Shown: positions 9,311 to 19,339 of the stretch, piece by piece
Layout of the letters: every line of letters begins with the position of its first letter
Position numbering within the stretch: the first letter of the stretch is position 1
From: Ralstonia sp. SET104
GTDB taxonomy: Bacteria > Pseudomonadota > Gammaproteobacteria > Burkholderiales > Burkholderiaceae
Direction: 5' to 3'
Length of the DNA: 64,000 nucleotides
Assembly: GCF_003851545.1 (NCBI RefSeq)
Contig: NZ_BHVX01000002.1
Coordinates: 1 to 64,000 of the forward strand
Translations under genes and position numbers: made by a program
Notes under the pieces: model-generated
The model's database searches: none
What the model saw: only the letters and a program-made list of their open reading frames with translations
Told to the model about the DNA's origin: nothing

Positions 9311-10783
9311 ATGGATTGGTTGGCTCTACTGACGTTGCTGGGCGTGGCCGTGGTGGCTGTGTTGTGCGTGCTGATCTGGCGCGGCGTGTCTCGCCCTGCG
9401 GCGGACGATGTGTCGCCAATGCTCACGGCATTACGCGACGAACTCACACGCGGCAACGAGCGCATCGAGCGCGAGTTGCGTGGCGAGATTGCCGAGACGG
9501 CGCGTATCGGCCGCAGCGACGTCACGCAACAACTCGGTCAGTTCCAGCAGGTGCTGGCAACGCAGCTTACCAGCGTTGCCACGCTGCAGAACAACCAGAT
9601 CGACACGTTCGCCCAGCAGCTCACCAAGCTGACGGAGACAAACACGCAGCAACTCGAAGCCGTACGTCAAAGCCTGCAGCAGCAGGCCCAGCAGGCCCGC
9701 GAAGAGCAGGGCAACGCGCTGCGCCGTTTTGGCGAGACCATGCAGCAGCAGCTCGCCCAACTGGGGGAAGGCAATGAGCGCCGTCTGGCCGAGGTGCGCG
9801 CCACGCTGGAGCAAAAGCTCAAGGACATCGAGGCCAACAACGCGACCAAGCTCGACGAGATGCGTCGCACCGTCGACGAAAAGCTGCACGCCACGCTGGA
9901 ACAACGCTTGGGCGAATCCTTCAAGCTCGTATCGGACCGGCTCGAACAGGTACATCGCGGCCTGGGTGAAATGCAAGCGCTGGCGCAAGGCGTGGGCGAC
10001 TTGAAGAAGGTGCTGACCAACGTGAAGACGCGCGGCACCTGGGGCGAAGTCCAGCTCGAGATGCTGCTGGAGCAGATGCTCACGCCCGAGCAATACGACA
10101 AGAACGTCGAGACCGTGCACGGTACCGGCGCGCGCGTGGAATTCGCCATTCGCCTGCCTGGCAAGACTGACGCCGACCGCGATGCCACTGTCTGGCTGCC
10201 CATCGATGCCAAGTTCCCGAAAGAGCAGTACGAACGGTTGCTCGACGCGCAGGAACGTGCCGATGCCGAAGCCGCTGCAGCCGCCAGCCGGGAGCTTGAA
10301 GCAGCGGTGCGCAAGGAGGCGCAGACCATCCATGAGAAGTACATCGCGCCGCCGGCCACGACCGACTTTGCCATTCTCTTCCTGCCGACCGAAGGGCTCT
10401 ACGCTGAAGTGCTGCGCCGCCCGGGTCTGACAGATGAATTGCAGCGCAAGTTTCGCGTGACGGTGGCCGGGCCGACTACGCTCACAGCCATCTTGAACAG
10501 CCTGCAGATGGGCTTTCGCACGCTGGCGCTGGAAAAGCGCTCCAGCGAAGTCTGGCAAGTGCTGGGCGCAGTCAAGAGCGAGTTCGGCAAGTTCGGCGAT
10601 GTGCTGGCCGCGACCAAGAAGACGCTGGAGCGCGCGGTCAGCAACATCGAGCAGGCCGAAGTGCGTACGCGCCAGATGAACCGCAAGCTCAAGGCCGTAG
10701 AAGCGCTGCCGAGCGATTCCGCCCAGAATGTGCTGGGGCTGGAAGCCGCCGTGCAGCAGGACGACGAAACTGAGGCCGAATAA
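9311..10783 (+). CDS. rmuC: DNA recombination protein RmuC
   Basis: RmuC limits recombination at inverted repeats and has a PD-(D/E)XK-like nuclease fold. The 490-residue protein has an N-terminal membrane helix (residues 2-22), then a long Gln/Glu/Arg-rich coiled coil to about residue 220. The conserved RmuC domain follows, including NVKTRGTWGEVQLEMLLEQ, WLPIDAKFPKEQYERL and GPTTLTAILNSLQMGFRTL. Start is the ATG at 9311. It ends the antiporter-dehydrogenase-rmuC run and is followed by a strong bidirectional terminator. Confidence 0.95.
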   Translation: MDWLALLTLLGVAVVAVLCVLIWRGVSRPAADDVSPMLTALRDELTRGNERIERELRGEIAETARIGRSDVTQQLGQFQQVLATQLTSVATLQNNQIDTFAQQLTKLTETNTQQLEAVRQSLQQQAQQAREEQGNALRRFGETMQQQLAQLGEGNERRLAEVRATLEQKLKDIEANNATKLDEMRRTVDEKLHATLEQRLGESFKLVSDRLEQVHRGLGEMQALAQGVGDLKKVLTNVKTRGTWGEVQLEMLLEQMLTPEQYDKNVETVHGTGARVEFAIRLPGKTDADRDATVWLPIDAKFPKEQYERLLDAQERADAEAAAAASRELEAAVRKEAQTIHEKYIAPPATTDFAILFLPTEGLYAEVLRRPGLTDELQRKFRVTVAGPTTLTAILNSLQMGFRTLALEKRSSEVWQVLGAVKSEFGKFGDVLAATKKTLERAVSNIEQAEVRTRQMNRKLKAVEALPSDSAQNVLGLEAAVQQDDETEAE

Positions 10784-10820
10784 GGCGAGGGCAAACGAGC
10801 CATCGGCATCAGCAAAAGAA

Positions 10821-10850
10821 AAGGGGCGGATATTTCCGCCCCTTCTTTTT
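10821..10850. terminator. Bidirectional intrinsic terminator
   Basis: A perfect ten-base stem, AAGGGGCGGA and its complement, with loop TATT, has T-rich sequence on the right and A-rich sequence on the left. It therefore ends both rmuC and the convergent small membrane-protein gene. Confidence 0.85.
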
Positions 10851-10867
10851 ATCCGAGTGCGCCTGGA

Positions 10868-11146
10868 TCAGGCTTCGTCAGGCACGTCGCGCAGCAGGAT
10901 CTCGATCCCGCCGAAGCGCTCGGCGACCCAGTTGTAGGCATGGCAGGCGAGCCACAGTGCGCCAAAACCAACCAGCGCATTGAGAATCAGGCCGCTGAGC
11001 ACGACGATCGTCGGCAGCTCGCCATAGCGGACAAAGCCGACAAAGAAAAACAGCCCCACGACCGGCAGCGAAAAACAGAGATACACCAGCACCAGCGCGC
11101 GGGCGGTGTGGGCCGGGTGAAGATACGCAATCTCCTTGGTCATCAT
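10868..11146 (-). CDS. Small membrane protein with two predicted helices
   Basis: The 92-residue product has two hydrophobic segments, about residues 18-38 and 46-68, followed by a short acidic tail (LLRDVPDEA). No catalytic motif is seen and the family is not recognised. The start is placed at the ATG ATG pair (11146/11143), which gives MMTKEIAYLHPAH; the frame is open further upstream but that part is Arg/Cys/Ser-rich and implausible. It lies downstream of moeA on the same strand with a 148-base gap, so it may have its own promoter. Confidence 0.65.
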   Translation of the reverse strand: MMTKEIAYLHPAHTARALVLVYLCFSLPVVGLFFFVGFVRYGELPTIVVLSGLILNALVGFGALWLACHAYNWVAERFGGIEILLRDVPDEA

Positions 11147-11294
11147 GGCAGTGCTCAAGCTCAAATTCGAAACAATCAAACTGGCGCAGAGTGTAGCGAA
11201 TCGACCGATGCGCCGATACCCGCGGCCCGCGGGTGACGCAAAAAACCGACAGCATGCGATATTGCAGCCGGTGCAAGAGCCGCCGCCACGCCGC

Positions 11295-12575
11295 TTAGAC
11301 GAGGCCGTCGAACAGCAGTACCTGTACGGCGTCGCCCGCGTTGATCTGGCCCTGTTCGTGGGCAAGCACGACAAAGCAATTTGCCTCGCTCATGGAGCGC
11401 AGCACGCCGGAACCCTGCTGGCCGGTCAGGCGGACTTCGAGCTGACCGCGATCGTTCAGGGCCGCGATGGCGCGCTGATATTCCGTACGACCAGGGCGCT
11501 TGCGGATCGGGGCGACGCTCACGGCCGGCACCAGCGGTGCGCCGGCATCGGTGGCGCCCATCATGTGCAGCAGCGCGCCGCGCACGAAGTGATAGAACGT
11601 CACCATGACCGCCACCGGGTTGCCCGGCAAGCCAAACAGGAAGGCGCTGCGGCCATTTGACGCGATGCGCCCGAACGCCATCGGCCGGCCCGGGCGCATG
11701 GCGATCTTCCAGAACGTTACATCACCCAGCTTGGCCATCATCTGTTTGGTGAAGTCCGCTTCGCCAACAGAGACGCCGCCCGAAGTGATGATTGCATCGG
11801 CGTTTTCAGCAGCAGTGCGGAATGCGGCCTCCAGCGCCGCCGGGTCGTCACGCACGACGCCCATGTCGAGCAGTTCTACGCCCATGCGCGAGAGCATGCC
11901 GTGCAGCGTATAGCGGTTCGAGTCGTACACGCAGCCAGCGTCGAGTGGTTCGCCAATCGAGCGCAGCTCATCGCCGGTGGAGAAGAACGCAACGCGCAGC
12001 TTGCGGCGCACCGACACTTCAGCAATGCCGAGCGAGGCGAGCAGGCCGATATCGGCGGGGCGCAGCGTGCGGCCAGTGGACAGCGCGGCACTGCCTTGGG
12101 CGAGGTCTTCGCCACGCAAACGGCGATTGTCGCCTGCGCGCACGGCATCGCGCGCAAAGCGAACGGTGTCTGCATCGCCTTGCGTGAACTCCTGCGGGAT
12201 GACCGTATCGCAGCCTGCCGGCATGACGGCACCGGTCATCACGCGCACGGTTTCGCCTGCGCCCGGCGTGCCATCAAAGGCGACACCGGCGTACGCCGTG
12301 CCGATCACGCGCAACGACACGTCGCCCGCGTCGCCCGCAAGTTCGGCGCTGGCGAAGGCGAAGCCGTCCATGGCCGAGTTGTCGTGCGAAGGGACATCGA
12401 TAGACGACAGCACGTCTTGGGCCAGCACGCGGTCGAGCGCGCTGCGGATGGGCACGCGCGCAACGCCGCTCACGGGCTGCACGAAGTCGCGCATGATGGC
12501 CTGCGCTTGGGCAACGGGCAGGGCGTTCGGATCGTAGTCGGAAAGGCAGGAAACGACGGAGGCGAGGGTGGTCAT
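11295..12575 (-). CDS. moeA: Molybdopterin molybdenumtransferase
   Basis: MoeA inserts molybdate into adenylylated molybdopterin, the last common step of molybdenum-cofactor synthesis. The 426-residue length is typical. Visible family motifs are SHDNSAMDGFAF near residue 65, the domain III active-site block SGGVSVGEADF, and LPGNPVAVMVTF. It lies 33 bases after mobA and shares the strand with moaA, forming a moaA-mobA-moeA operon. Confidence 0.96.
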   Translation of the reverse strand: MTTLASVVSCLSDYDPNALPVAQAQAIMRDFVQPVSGVARVPIRSALDRVLAQDVLSSIDVPSHDNSAMDGFAFASAELAGDAGDVSLRVIGTAYAGVAFDGTPGAGETVRVMTGAVMPAGCDTVIPQEFTQGDADTVRFARDAVRAGDNRRLRGEDLAQGSAALSTGRTLRPADIGLLASLGIAEVSVRRKLRVAFFSTGDELRSIGEPLDAGCVYDSNRYTLHGMLSRMGVELLDMGVVRDDPAALEAAFRTAAENADAIITSGGVSVGEADFTKQMMAKLGDVTFWKIAMRPGRPMAFGRIASNGRSAFLFGLPGNPVAVMVTFYHFVRGALLHMMGATDAGAPLVPAVSVAPIRKRPGRTEYQRAIAALNDRGQLEVRLTGQQGSGVLRSMSEANCFVVLAHEQGQINAGDAVQVLLFDGLV

Positions 12576-12608
12576 GACGTCGATGAGGAATCGGATGGCG
12601 TTGACGCT

Positions 12609-13223
12609 CTAGCGGCGCTCGGCCAGGTGGTGCAATTCTTCCAGCGTGTTGATGTTGGCGAAGGCTGCGCTGTCGTCGAAAAGCACGTCAACTGTCGGGT
12701 GGCGGGCAGTCCAGGTTTCGATCTTGCGCCCACCGCCTTGCAGATAGGCGATGAGGTCGTCGGCCAGCAGTGCATCGATCAGACAGAATACCGGCTGCAC
12801 TTGCCGACGCGGTTGACCTTGCGCATCCGGCTCTATCGTCACCGGCATGGCGATGCGCGCGTTGGCCTCTTCCAGCGCTTGCGAGAGTTTGGCCGCGAGG
12901 TCAGTCGGCACAAACGGCGAATCGCACGGAGCCGTCAGCAGATAGCGCGTCTGGCATTGCTCAAGCCCCGCCAGGATGCCCGCCAGCGGCCCGGCAAAAT
13001 CCGGCACCGAATCCGCGACTACCGGCACGCCGAACGATTCGTACGCGGCCAGATTGCGATTGGCGTTGACGAGCATGTGGTCAACTTGGGGCGACAGGCG
13101 CATCAGCGTGTGCATCGCCATCGGCGCGCCGCGAAACGTCTGCAGGCCCTTGTCGACGCCGCCCATGCGGCTGCCCCGGCCGCCGGCCAGGATCAGGCCG
13201 GTGATGTCGGAAGTTGGAATCAT
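12609..13223 (-). CDS. mobA: Molybdenum cofactor guanylyltransferase
   Basis: MobA transfers GMP from GTP to Mo-molybdopterin to give the bis-MGD cofactor of DMSO-reductase-family enzymes. The 204-residue protein opens with the nucleotidyltransferase motif LILAGGRGSRMGGVDKGL, and carries APCDSPFVP, which supplies the metal-binding Asp. The start ATG at 13223 (MIPTSDITG) was chosen because the upstream open sequence overlaps the end of moaA and is Arg-rich noise. It sits between moaA (20-base gap) and moeA (33-base gap). Confidence 0.95.
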   Translation of the reverse strand: MIPTSDITGLILAGGRGSRMGGVDKGLQTFRGAPMAMHTLMRLSPQVDHMLVNANRNLAAYESFGVPVVADSVPDFAGPLAGILAGLEQCQTRYLLTAPCDSPFVPTDLAAKLSQALEEANARIAMPVTIEPDAQGQPRRQVQPVFCLIDALLADDLIAYLQGGGRKIETWTARHPTVDVLFDDSAAFANINTLEELHHLAERR

Positions 13224-13243
13224 GGAGGTGAACGCTGGCGGAT

Positions 13244-14365
13244 TCAGCCGCCGATGTAGGACATTTCGATGCGCCGCCCGGCCGGACTGGCCTCGCCGCT
13301 GGCGCGCAATTCGGAGTAGCGGTCGGCTCGGCCTTGCCAGACCGTGCGGATGGCGTTGGACAGTTCCAGATCGGTCGCGCTGCCGCGCAATAGCGCGCGC
13401 AGGTCGAAGCCTTCTGTGGCAAACAGGCAGAGATACAGCTTGCCCTCGGTCGACAACCGGGCGCGCGTGCAATCGTGGCAGAACGCCTGCGTCACGCTGG
13501 AGATCACGCCGATCTCGCCCGCGCCATCGACATAACGCCAGCGCTCGGCGGTCTCGCCGCTGTAGTTGGCCGACACGGGTTCAATCGCAAACTCCGCTGA
13601 CAGACGCTTGACCACCTCGGCCGATGGCACGACGGAGCGCATCTCCCAGTGATTGGTCGTGCCCACGTCCATGTATTCGATAAAGCGCACGATGGCGCCG
13701 CTGCCCCGGAAGTGGCGCGCCATCGGCACAATCTGGTCATCGTTGTCGCCTTTCTTGACGACCATGTTGACCTTGATCGGCGCCAGTCCCACCTTCTGCG
13801 CGACTTCAATGCCGTGCAGCACCTCGCCCACGGCAAAGTCGACGTCATTCATGCGGCGGAAGGTTGCATCGTCAATACCGTCGAGGCTGACGGTCACACG
13901 GCTCAAGCCAGCGTCCTTGAGTGACTGCGCCTTGCGTGCGAGCAGGGCGCCGTTTGTGGTGAGCGTCAGATCCAGCGGCTTGCCTTGCGCAGTGGTCAGG
14001 CGCGCGAGCATTTCGACCAGGCGCTCGATGTTCTTGCGCAGCAGCGGCTCACCACCAGTCAGGCGGATTTTCTCGACGCCGTGCTCGATGAACAGCCGCG
14101 CCATGCGCTCGATCTCTTCGAACGATAGCAACTCGGAGTGACGCAGGAATCGATAATCCTTGTCGAACACATCCTTCGGCATGCAATACACGCAACGGAA
14201 GTTGCAGCGGTCCGTCACCGAGATGCGCAGATCGTGCAACCGGCGCCCGCGTGTGTCCGTCAGCAAGCCCTTTGCGGGGACAAGCGTGTTGGGCACGGTG
14301 GGCACCGTGGCGCGATGGTGCTGGCCGTCGCGCAGATCGTAGAGGGGGATGACGGTTTCAGTCAT
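13244..14365 (-). CDS. moaA: GTP 3',8-cyclase (radical SAM)
   Basis: MoaA performs the first step of molybdenum-cofactor synthesis, cyclising GTP with MoaC to cyclic pyranopterin phosphate. The radical-SAM cluster motif CNFRCVYC is at about residues 53-60. The second, C-terminal cluster site is CHDC plus a third Cys in [10 protein letters not shown]. The protein ends in Gly-Gly (SYIGG), which is needed in MoaA for catalysis. The length of 373 is usual. It heads the moaA-mobA-moeA run. Confidence 0.97.
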   Translation of the reverse strand: MTETVIPLYDLRDGQHHRATVPTVPNTLVPAKGLLTDTRGRRLHDLRISVTDRCNFRCVYCMPKDVFDKDYRFLRHSELLSFEEIERMARLFIEHGVEKIRLTGGEPLLRKNIERLVEMLARLTTAQGKPLDLTLTTNGALLARKAQSLKDAGLSRVTVSLDGIDDATFRRMNDVDFAVGEVLHGIEVAQKVGLAPIKVNMVVKKGDNDDQIVPMARHFRGSGAIVRFIEYMDVGTTNHWEMRSVVPSAEVVKRLSAEFAIEPVSANYSGETAERWRYVDGAGEIGVISSVTQAFCHDCTRARLSTEGKLYLCLFATEGFDLRALLRGSATDLELSNAIRTVWQGRADRYSELRASGEASPAGRRIEMSYIGG

Positions 14366-14490
14366 GGTGCAGTGCGGTGCGTCAAGTCAATCCACGAAGC
14401 GGGACTGTTGCACCTGATATAGCTCCGAGTGTAGCGCAGCCCCTGTTCCGCGCGAGCGGTGGGGTTTCATGCTCGACATACCGCGCACAG

Positions 14491-14516
14491 AAAAAAAGGG
14501 CGGCCGAAGCCGCCCT
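14491..14516 (-). terminator. Intrinsic terminator of rne
   Basis: On the minus strand AGGGCGGC-TTCG-GCCGCCCT is followed by seven T. It lies about 40 bases after the rne stop codon. Confidence 0.85.
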
Positions 14517-14554
14517 CAGGCAATACACCGGCGGCTGCTCCGCCGGAGTGCCGC

Positions 14555-17500
14555 TTACTGCTGGTCTGCGCCACCCGCCGGGCGGTTGGTCTCGACCAGA
14601 ACCATCGGGCCGTGCTGGACCGGCGGCAGCGGCTTGCGCTCGCGCGGCACACGCGGTGCCGTCACGGTGCGCGCAGCTTCTTCCTGGGAAGCGCGCAGCT
14701 TCTGACTGTCCGTATGGACCCACGTCATACCGGCGTTATCCAGCACGCTCTGCAGCGTCTCGATCGGCAGCGGCGAAGCCTTGGCGACCGTACTGACCGG
14801 GGCCGGCACTTCGGCAAAGGCCGTCACGATGGCCTCTTGAGGCACTTCTTCCGCGGGCGCAGCGGCAGTTGCTGCAAGCGTCGGTTCCGTCGGCTGCACT
14901 TGCGGCAGGGCGGACACAGGCGCCACGGTTTCGGCCGCATGTACGGGCTCGTGCACCACCGGAGCCGGATTTTCGACCGGCGAGGTGAACGAGGTCGTCT
15001 GCACCGGTTCAGTCACGGTGGCCGGCAACGCTGGCTCAGCATGCATTTCGGCGATGGCTTCGTCAGCACTTTCGGCGCCTTCGCCGTCCGCACGCATGCC
15101 TTCCGCATCTTCGCGGTCACGGCGATACCGGTTGCGGCCACGGCGGCCACGACGACGGCGCTCTTCGCCTTCACCATTGCCTTCCGCACCCTGCGCCACG
15201 CCTTCTGCCTCGAAGCCCTCTGCCGGAGCAGCGGTGCTCAGCAGCGGTTGCGGCACTTGCGGTGCAGCGGTCTGGTCGATCAGGGCTTCGGTCGTCGTCA
15301 CTGCGGCGGCAGCGGCTTCCTTGGCTTGCTGGTCACGCTCGCGGCCTTCGCGCGGCTCACGGTTTTCACGTGGCTCGCGCGGCTCACGGCCTTCACGGCC
15401 TTCACGACCCTCGCGCGGCTGGCGCTCACGGCGCTCCTGGTTGCGCTCGCGGCGGCCTTGGCCCTGATTCTGGCCCTCGGAGCGGGCTTCCTGACCTTGT
15501 TGCGGCTGACGGGCTTCAGCCGTCTCGCGAGCGGCGCCTTCGACGTGGGCCGGCTGGCGGTTGCGCTCGCGATTGCCGCGTTGGCCATCACGTTGACCCT
15601 CGCGCTGGCCTTGTTGCTGACCCGATTGTTGACCATCACGGGCTTCGTTGCGGTCACGACCTTGACGGTTGCCATCACGGCCGTTCTGACCTTGGCCTTG
15701 ACCTTGGCGCTCACCACGTTCGCCGCGCTGGCCGCGACCACCACGATCCTGCCGATTACCACGGCCTTGGCGGTTGCCTTCTTCAGCACGTTGTTTCGGC
15801 GCTTCGACCGGGGCGGCCACCACCGGCTCGGCCGGCTTGGCGCCAAACAGCGATTTCAGCCACGAAACAAAGCCACCCTGGGCAGGCACCGGAGCCGGCG
15901 CTTGCGGTGCCGAAGCGGCTTCAGTGCGAGCCGGACGCTCAGCACGCGGCACCGACACGGGCGCCGGCTGATCCGGTGTGATGCCCTTGACGGCAGCTTC
16001 CTGACGCGGTTTTGCGGCTTCCTTGCGGGTGCTGTAAGCGGTGTCGGCTTCCAGTTCCTTGGCAGCCTCTTCGGCCATTTTGTAGCTGGCCTTGTCGTCG
16101 TCCAGGCGCGGATCGTCGTGGCGCAGGCGTTCAAGCTTGTAGTGCGGCGTCTCCAGATGCTTGTTCGGGATCAGCAACACGTTGACCTTGAAGCGCGTCT
16201 CGATCAGGTTGATGTCTGGGCGCTTCTCGTTGAGCAGGAACGCAGCCACTTCCACCGGCACCTGGCAGTGGATCGCGGCGGTGTTTTCCTTCATCGCCTC
16301 TTCCTGGATGATGCGCAGCACCTGCAGGGCAGACGATTCGGTATCGCGGATGTGGCCCGTGCCGTTACAGCGCGGGCAAGTGACGTGCGAGCCTTCCGAC
16401 AGCGACGGACGCAGGCGCTGGCGCGACAGCTCCATCAGGCCGAAGCGGCTGATCTTGCCCATCTGCACACGAGCGCGATCATGGCGTAGCGCGTCTTTCA
16501 GGCGGGTTTCGACGTCCTTCTGGGCCTTGCTCGACTCCATGTCGATGAAGTCGATCACGATCAGGCCACCCAGATCGCGCAGGCGCAGCTGGCGGGCGAT
16601 TTCGTCGGCGGCTTCGAGGTTGGTGCGCGCGGCGGTTTCCTCAATGTCTGCGCCCTTGGTGGCGCGTGCCGAGTTCACGTCGATGGCAACCAGCGCCTCG
16701 GTGTGGTCGATCACGATGGCGCCGCCCGAGGGCAGCATCACCATGCGCGAGTACGCCGATTCAATCTGATGTTCGATCTGAAAGCGTGAGAACAGGGGAA
16801 CGTCGTCGCGGTACTTCTTCACCCGATTCATATTGTCGGGCATCACCACGCTCATGAAGGCGCGGGCCTGATCGTAGATATCGTCCGTATCGATCAGGAT
16901 TTCACCGATATCCGGCTGGAAGTAATCGCGAATCGCGCGGATCACCAGGCTGGATTCGAGATAGATCAGCAGCGGAGCCTTGTTGTCGACGGCGGCGCCA
17001 TCAACGGCCTTCCACAACTGCATCAGGTAGTTCAAATCCCATTGCAGCTCTTCGGCCGAGCGGCCGATACCGGCGGTGCGGGCGATGATGCTCATGCCGT
17101 CCGGCACTTGCAGCTGCGCCATCGTCTCACGCAGTTCCTGGCGGTCTTCACCTTCGATGCGGCGCGATACGCCACCGCCACGCGGGTTGTTCGGCATCAG
17201 CACCAGATAACGGCCGGCCAGCGAGATGAACGTGGTGAGGGCTGCCCCCTTGTTGCCGCGCTCTTCCTTCTCAACCTGGACGATCAGTTCCTGGCCTTCG
17301 GACAGGGCGTCCTGGATGCGCGCGCCGCGCACGTCCACGCCGTCCTTGAAATAGGCGCGGGCGACTTCCTTGAAGGGGAGAAAACCGTGCCGCTCTTCGC
17401 CGTAGTTGACGAAGCAGGCTTCCAGCGACGGTTCGATGCGGGTGATGACACCCTTGTAGATATTGCCTTTGCGCTGTTCGCGTCCGGCGGTTTCGATGTC

Positions 17501-17581
17501 GATGTCGATCAGCTTCTGACCGTCGACAATCGCGACGCGCAATTCTTCTTGCTGCGTCGCATTGAACAACATGCGTTTCAT
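14555..17581 (-). CDS. rne: Ribonuclease E
   Basis: RNase E is the main endonuclease of mRNA decay and rRNA/tRNA processing and the scaffold of the degradosome. The 1008-residue protein has an N-terminal catalytic half with S1 domain (about residues 35-125), the catalytic Asp regions VAIDVNSA and [10 protein letters not shown], and the zinc-link CPRCNGTG. After about residue 500 there is a long, low-complexity C-terminal half rich in Arg, Glu, Gln and Gly, then an Ala/Pro/Val-rich tail. That is the unstructured RNA- and partner-binding arm. The start [10 protein letters not shown] at 17581 is the conserved one. It is divergent from rluC as in E. coli and has a long upstream leader region. Confidence 0.97.
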   Translation of the reverse strand: MKRMLFNATQQEELRVAIVDGQKLIDIDIETAGREQRKGNIYKGVITRIEPSLEACFVNYGEERHGFLPFKEVARAYFKDGVDVRGARIQDALSEGQELIVQVEKEERGNKGAALTTFISLAGRYLVLMPNNPRGGGVSRRIEGEDRQELRETMAQLQVPDGMSIIARTAGIGRSAEELQWDLNYLMQLWKAVDGAAVDNKAPLLIYLESSLVIRAIRDYFQPDIGEILIDTDDIYDQARAFMSVVMPDNMNRVKKYRDDVPLFSRFQIEHQIESAYSRMVMLPSGGAIVIDHTEALVAIDVNSARATKGADIEETAARTNLEAADEIARQLRLRDLGGLIVIDFIDMESSKAQKDVETRLKDALRHDRARVQMGKISRFGLMELSRQRLRPSLSEGSHVTCPRCNGTGHIRDTESSALQVLRIIQEEAMKENTAAIHCQVPVEVAAFLLNEKRPDINLIETRFKVNVLLIPNKHLETPHYKLERLRHDDPRLDDDKASYKMAEEAAKELEADTAYSTRKEAAKPRQEAAVKGITPDQPAPVSVPRAERPARTEAASAPQAPAPVPAQGGFVSWLKSLFGAKPAEPVVAAPVEAPKQRAEEGNRQGRGNRQDRGGRGQRGERGERQGQGQGQNGRDGNRQGRDRNEARDGQQSGQQQGQREGQRDGQRGNRERNRQPAHVEGAARETAEARQPQQGQEARSEGQNQGQGRRERNQERRERQPREGREGREGREPREPRENREPREGRERDQQAKEAAAAAVTTTEALIDQTAAPQVPQPLLSTAAPAEGFEAEGVAQGAEGNGEGEERRRRGRRGRNRYRRDREDAEGMRADGEGAESADEAIAEMHAEPALPATVTEPVQTTSFTSPVENPAPVVHEPVHAAETVAPVSALPQVQPTEPTLAATAAAPAEEVPQEAIVTAFAEVPAPVSTVAKASPLPIETLQSVLDNAGMTWVHTDSQKLRASQEEAARTVTAPRVPRERKPLPPVQHGPMVLVETNRPAGGADQQ

Positions 17582-18316
17582 TGCAACCTCACTCCAATGC
17601 CGTGCAAGCACGGCGCTTCATGGAGCACGCAAAGGCGGAGCGGGTGGTCAACGAATTGCCGAGGTGTCGGCCAACAAAAAAGGCGCGACGGGGCACGGGC
17701 GAAAGAAATGAGGGCATTACACGCGTCACCATGGATGGCAGGGCGGATTGCGCAGATGCGGTTGGCATCCGGTTGCGCGTCCTGTCACTCGTGCTACGGG
17801 CCTAATGCGTTTGCAAGCGGGCCGGCGGCGGCGAGTCGCGTGAAGCGACCACAAAGAGCGAATTGACGGACGGCCTGTCCGGACGAAACCCGCGGCGGGC
17901 AAATCGGGCGGCGTGCTGCTTGTTAGAGTTTTGCCGCCGGACCGCCATGGCAACGCGGTAACCGGATGTTCAGCCGGCCGGCACCAGTTTGGTGCGGCAA
18001 GGGCTTCTTTCACCAAGCGGGCGCCGTATGGATAACCATTGGCGCCCGCTTTTGAATTCTGTTCTACCAGCTGCTCGTTCTACACTGACCGATGTTGCCG
18101 ACGTGATCTTTGGTTCACGTCCTGCGCGATGGGACAGCGGTGCGTGCTGCTTTCGTGCCGAGTACACCGGCCACGTGATTAGCTTTGTAACACAAGTGGA
18201 CGGAGGAACGGCACGTTCGGGGTCGAAACGGTGGCTGTGTACAATACCTGTTGTTTCGTTCCGACCGGCTGTTGCTGGCGCCTAAACGACTGTCCAGCGA
18301 GAAAATTATATTGAAA
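17582..18316. other. rne-rluC divergent intergenic region
   Basis: This 735-base region has no convincing gene on either strand. It should hold the two divergent promoters and the 5' leaders. In enterobacteria the rne leader is a long structured RNA that senses RNase E activity; the size here fits a similar arrangement, but homology to that leader cannot be claimed from reading. A strong hairpin at 18015-18051 is the clearest structure. Confidence 0.6.
18015..18051. repeat. Strong inverted repeat in the rne-rluC intergenic region
   Basis: AAGCGGGCGCC at 18015-18025 is exactly complementary to GGCGCCCGCTT at 18041-18051, and an inner ATGG/CCAT stem extends it. On the plus strand it is followed by TTTT, so it may be a terminator or a leader-RNA structure. 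Confidence 0.6.
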
Positions 18317-19339
18317 ATGAATGAGTTACGCCATCCATTTGATGGCCGCATTCAACAGGCGGTACGAGATGCACTCGATGGCAAATCCGTCGCCTATGTC
18401 GAGATTGGCGACGACGCCGAAGGGCAGCGCATTGACAATTTTCTGATGCGCCTGGCCAAGGGGGTGCCCAAAAGCCATATCTACCGCATTCTTCGGTCAG
18501 GCGAGGTGCGCGTTAACAAGGGCCGTATCGATGCGGAATATCGGCTGAAGCTCGGCGATCTGGTCCGCATTCCGCCGCTTCGGATTGCCCAGCAGGCGGA
18601 AGCGCCGCGCGCAGTTCCTGCCGCTGAATTCACGATCCTTCACGAAGATACGCACCTGTTGGTCATCGATAAGCCCGCTGGAGTTGCCGTGCATGGCGGC
18701 TCAGGGGTGGCGTTCGGGGTGATTGAACAACTGCGCCAATCGCGCCCGGAAGCGAAATTTCTGGAGTTGGTGCATCGTCTGGATCGCGAAACCTCGGGTG
18801 TTCTGCTGCTTGCAAAGAAGCGCTCGGCGTTGGTGGCGCTGCATGAGCAGATCCGCGAAGGACAACTCGACAAGCGTTACTTTGCGGCTGTGAAGGGTGT
18901 CTGGCCGCACAAGCGTCAGCACATCAAATCGCCGTTGCATAAATACACCACACCGGAGGGCGAGCGTCGCGTGCGTGTTCAGGCGGATGGGCAAGCCTCG
19001 CACACAATCTTCAACAAGGTGGGCGTTTTCGGCCCCTACACGCTGCTGGAAGCCGAGCTGAAAACCGGTCGCACGCACCAGATCCGGGTGCACTTGGCGC
19101 ACGCCGGGTTTCCGATTCTGGGCGACGATAAATACGGCGATTTCGCGCTTAACAAGGCGCTATCGCGTGCCAACGCTTCGCCGCGGCTGGCACGAATGTT
19201 CTTGCACGCGCATCGCTTGCAACTGACGCATCCGCAAAGCGGCGAAGTTGTCACGTTCAACGCGCCGCTGCCTGCCGAGTGTGCAGAGTTCCTTAACGCT
19301 TTCCGAGGCCCGGATTCCGATGCCGCAGCAGCGCTTTGA
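18317..19339 (+). CDS. rluC: 23S rRNA pseudouridine synthase RluC
   Basis: RluC converts U955, U2504 and U2580 of 23S rRNA (E. coli numbering) to pseudouridine. The 340-residue protein has an S4 RNA-binding domain at its N-terminus (QRIDNFLMRLAKGVPKSHIY) and the catalytic motif HRLDRETSGVLLLAKK, which supplies the essential Asp. KTGRTHQIRVHLAH follows. The start ATG at 18317 (MNELRHPFDG) was preferred to the upstream extension at 18251, which lies in leader sequence. It is transcribed divergently from rne, and the next gene overlaps its end by 20 bases. Confidence 0.95.
   Translation: MNELRHPFDGRIQQAVRDALDGKSVAYVEIGDDAEGQRIDNFLMRLAKGVPKSHIYRILRSGEVRVNKGRIDAEYRLKLGDLVRIPPLRIAQQAEAPRAVPAAEFTILHEDTHLLVIDKPAGVAVHGGSGVAFGVIEQLRQSRPEAKFLELVHRLDRETSGVLLLAKKRSALVALHEQIREGQLDKRYFAAVKGVWPHKRQHIKSPLHKYTTPEGERRVRVQADGQASHTIFNKVGVFGPYTLLEAELKTGRTHQIRVHLAHAGFPILGDDKYGDFALNKALSRANASPRLARMFLHAHRLQLTHPQSGEVVTFNAPLPAECAEFLNAFRGPDSDAAAAL

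Noticed and set aside
11901-13259. A 452-codon open frame on the plus strand
   Set aside because: It runs antisense to moeA and mobA and has no protein-like pattern.
14459-16489. A 676-codon open frame on the plus strand
   Set aside because: It is antisense to the repetitive C-terminal part of RNase E, where few stop codons occur.
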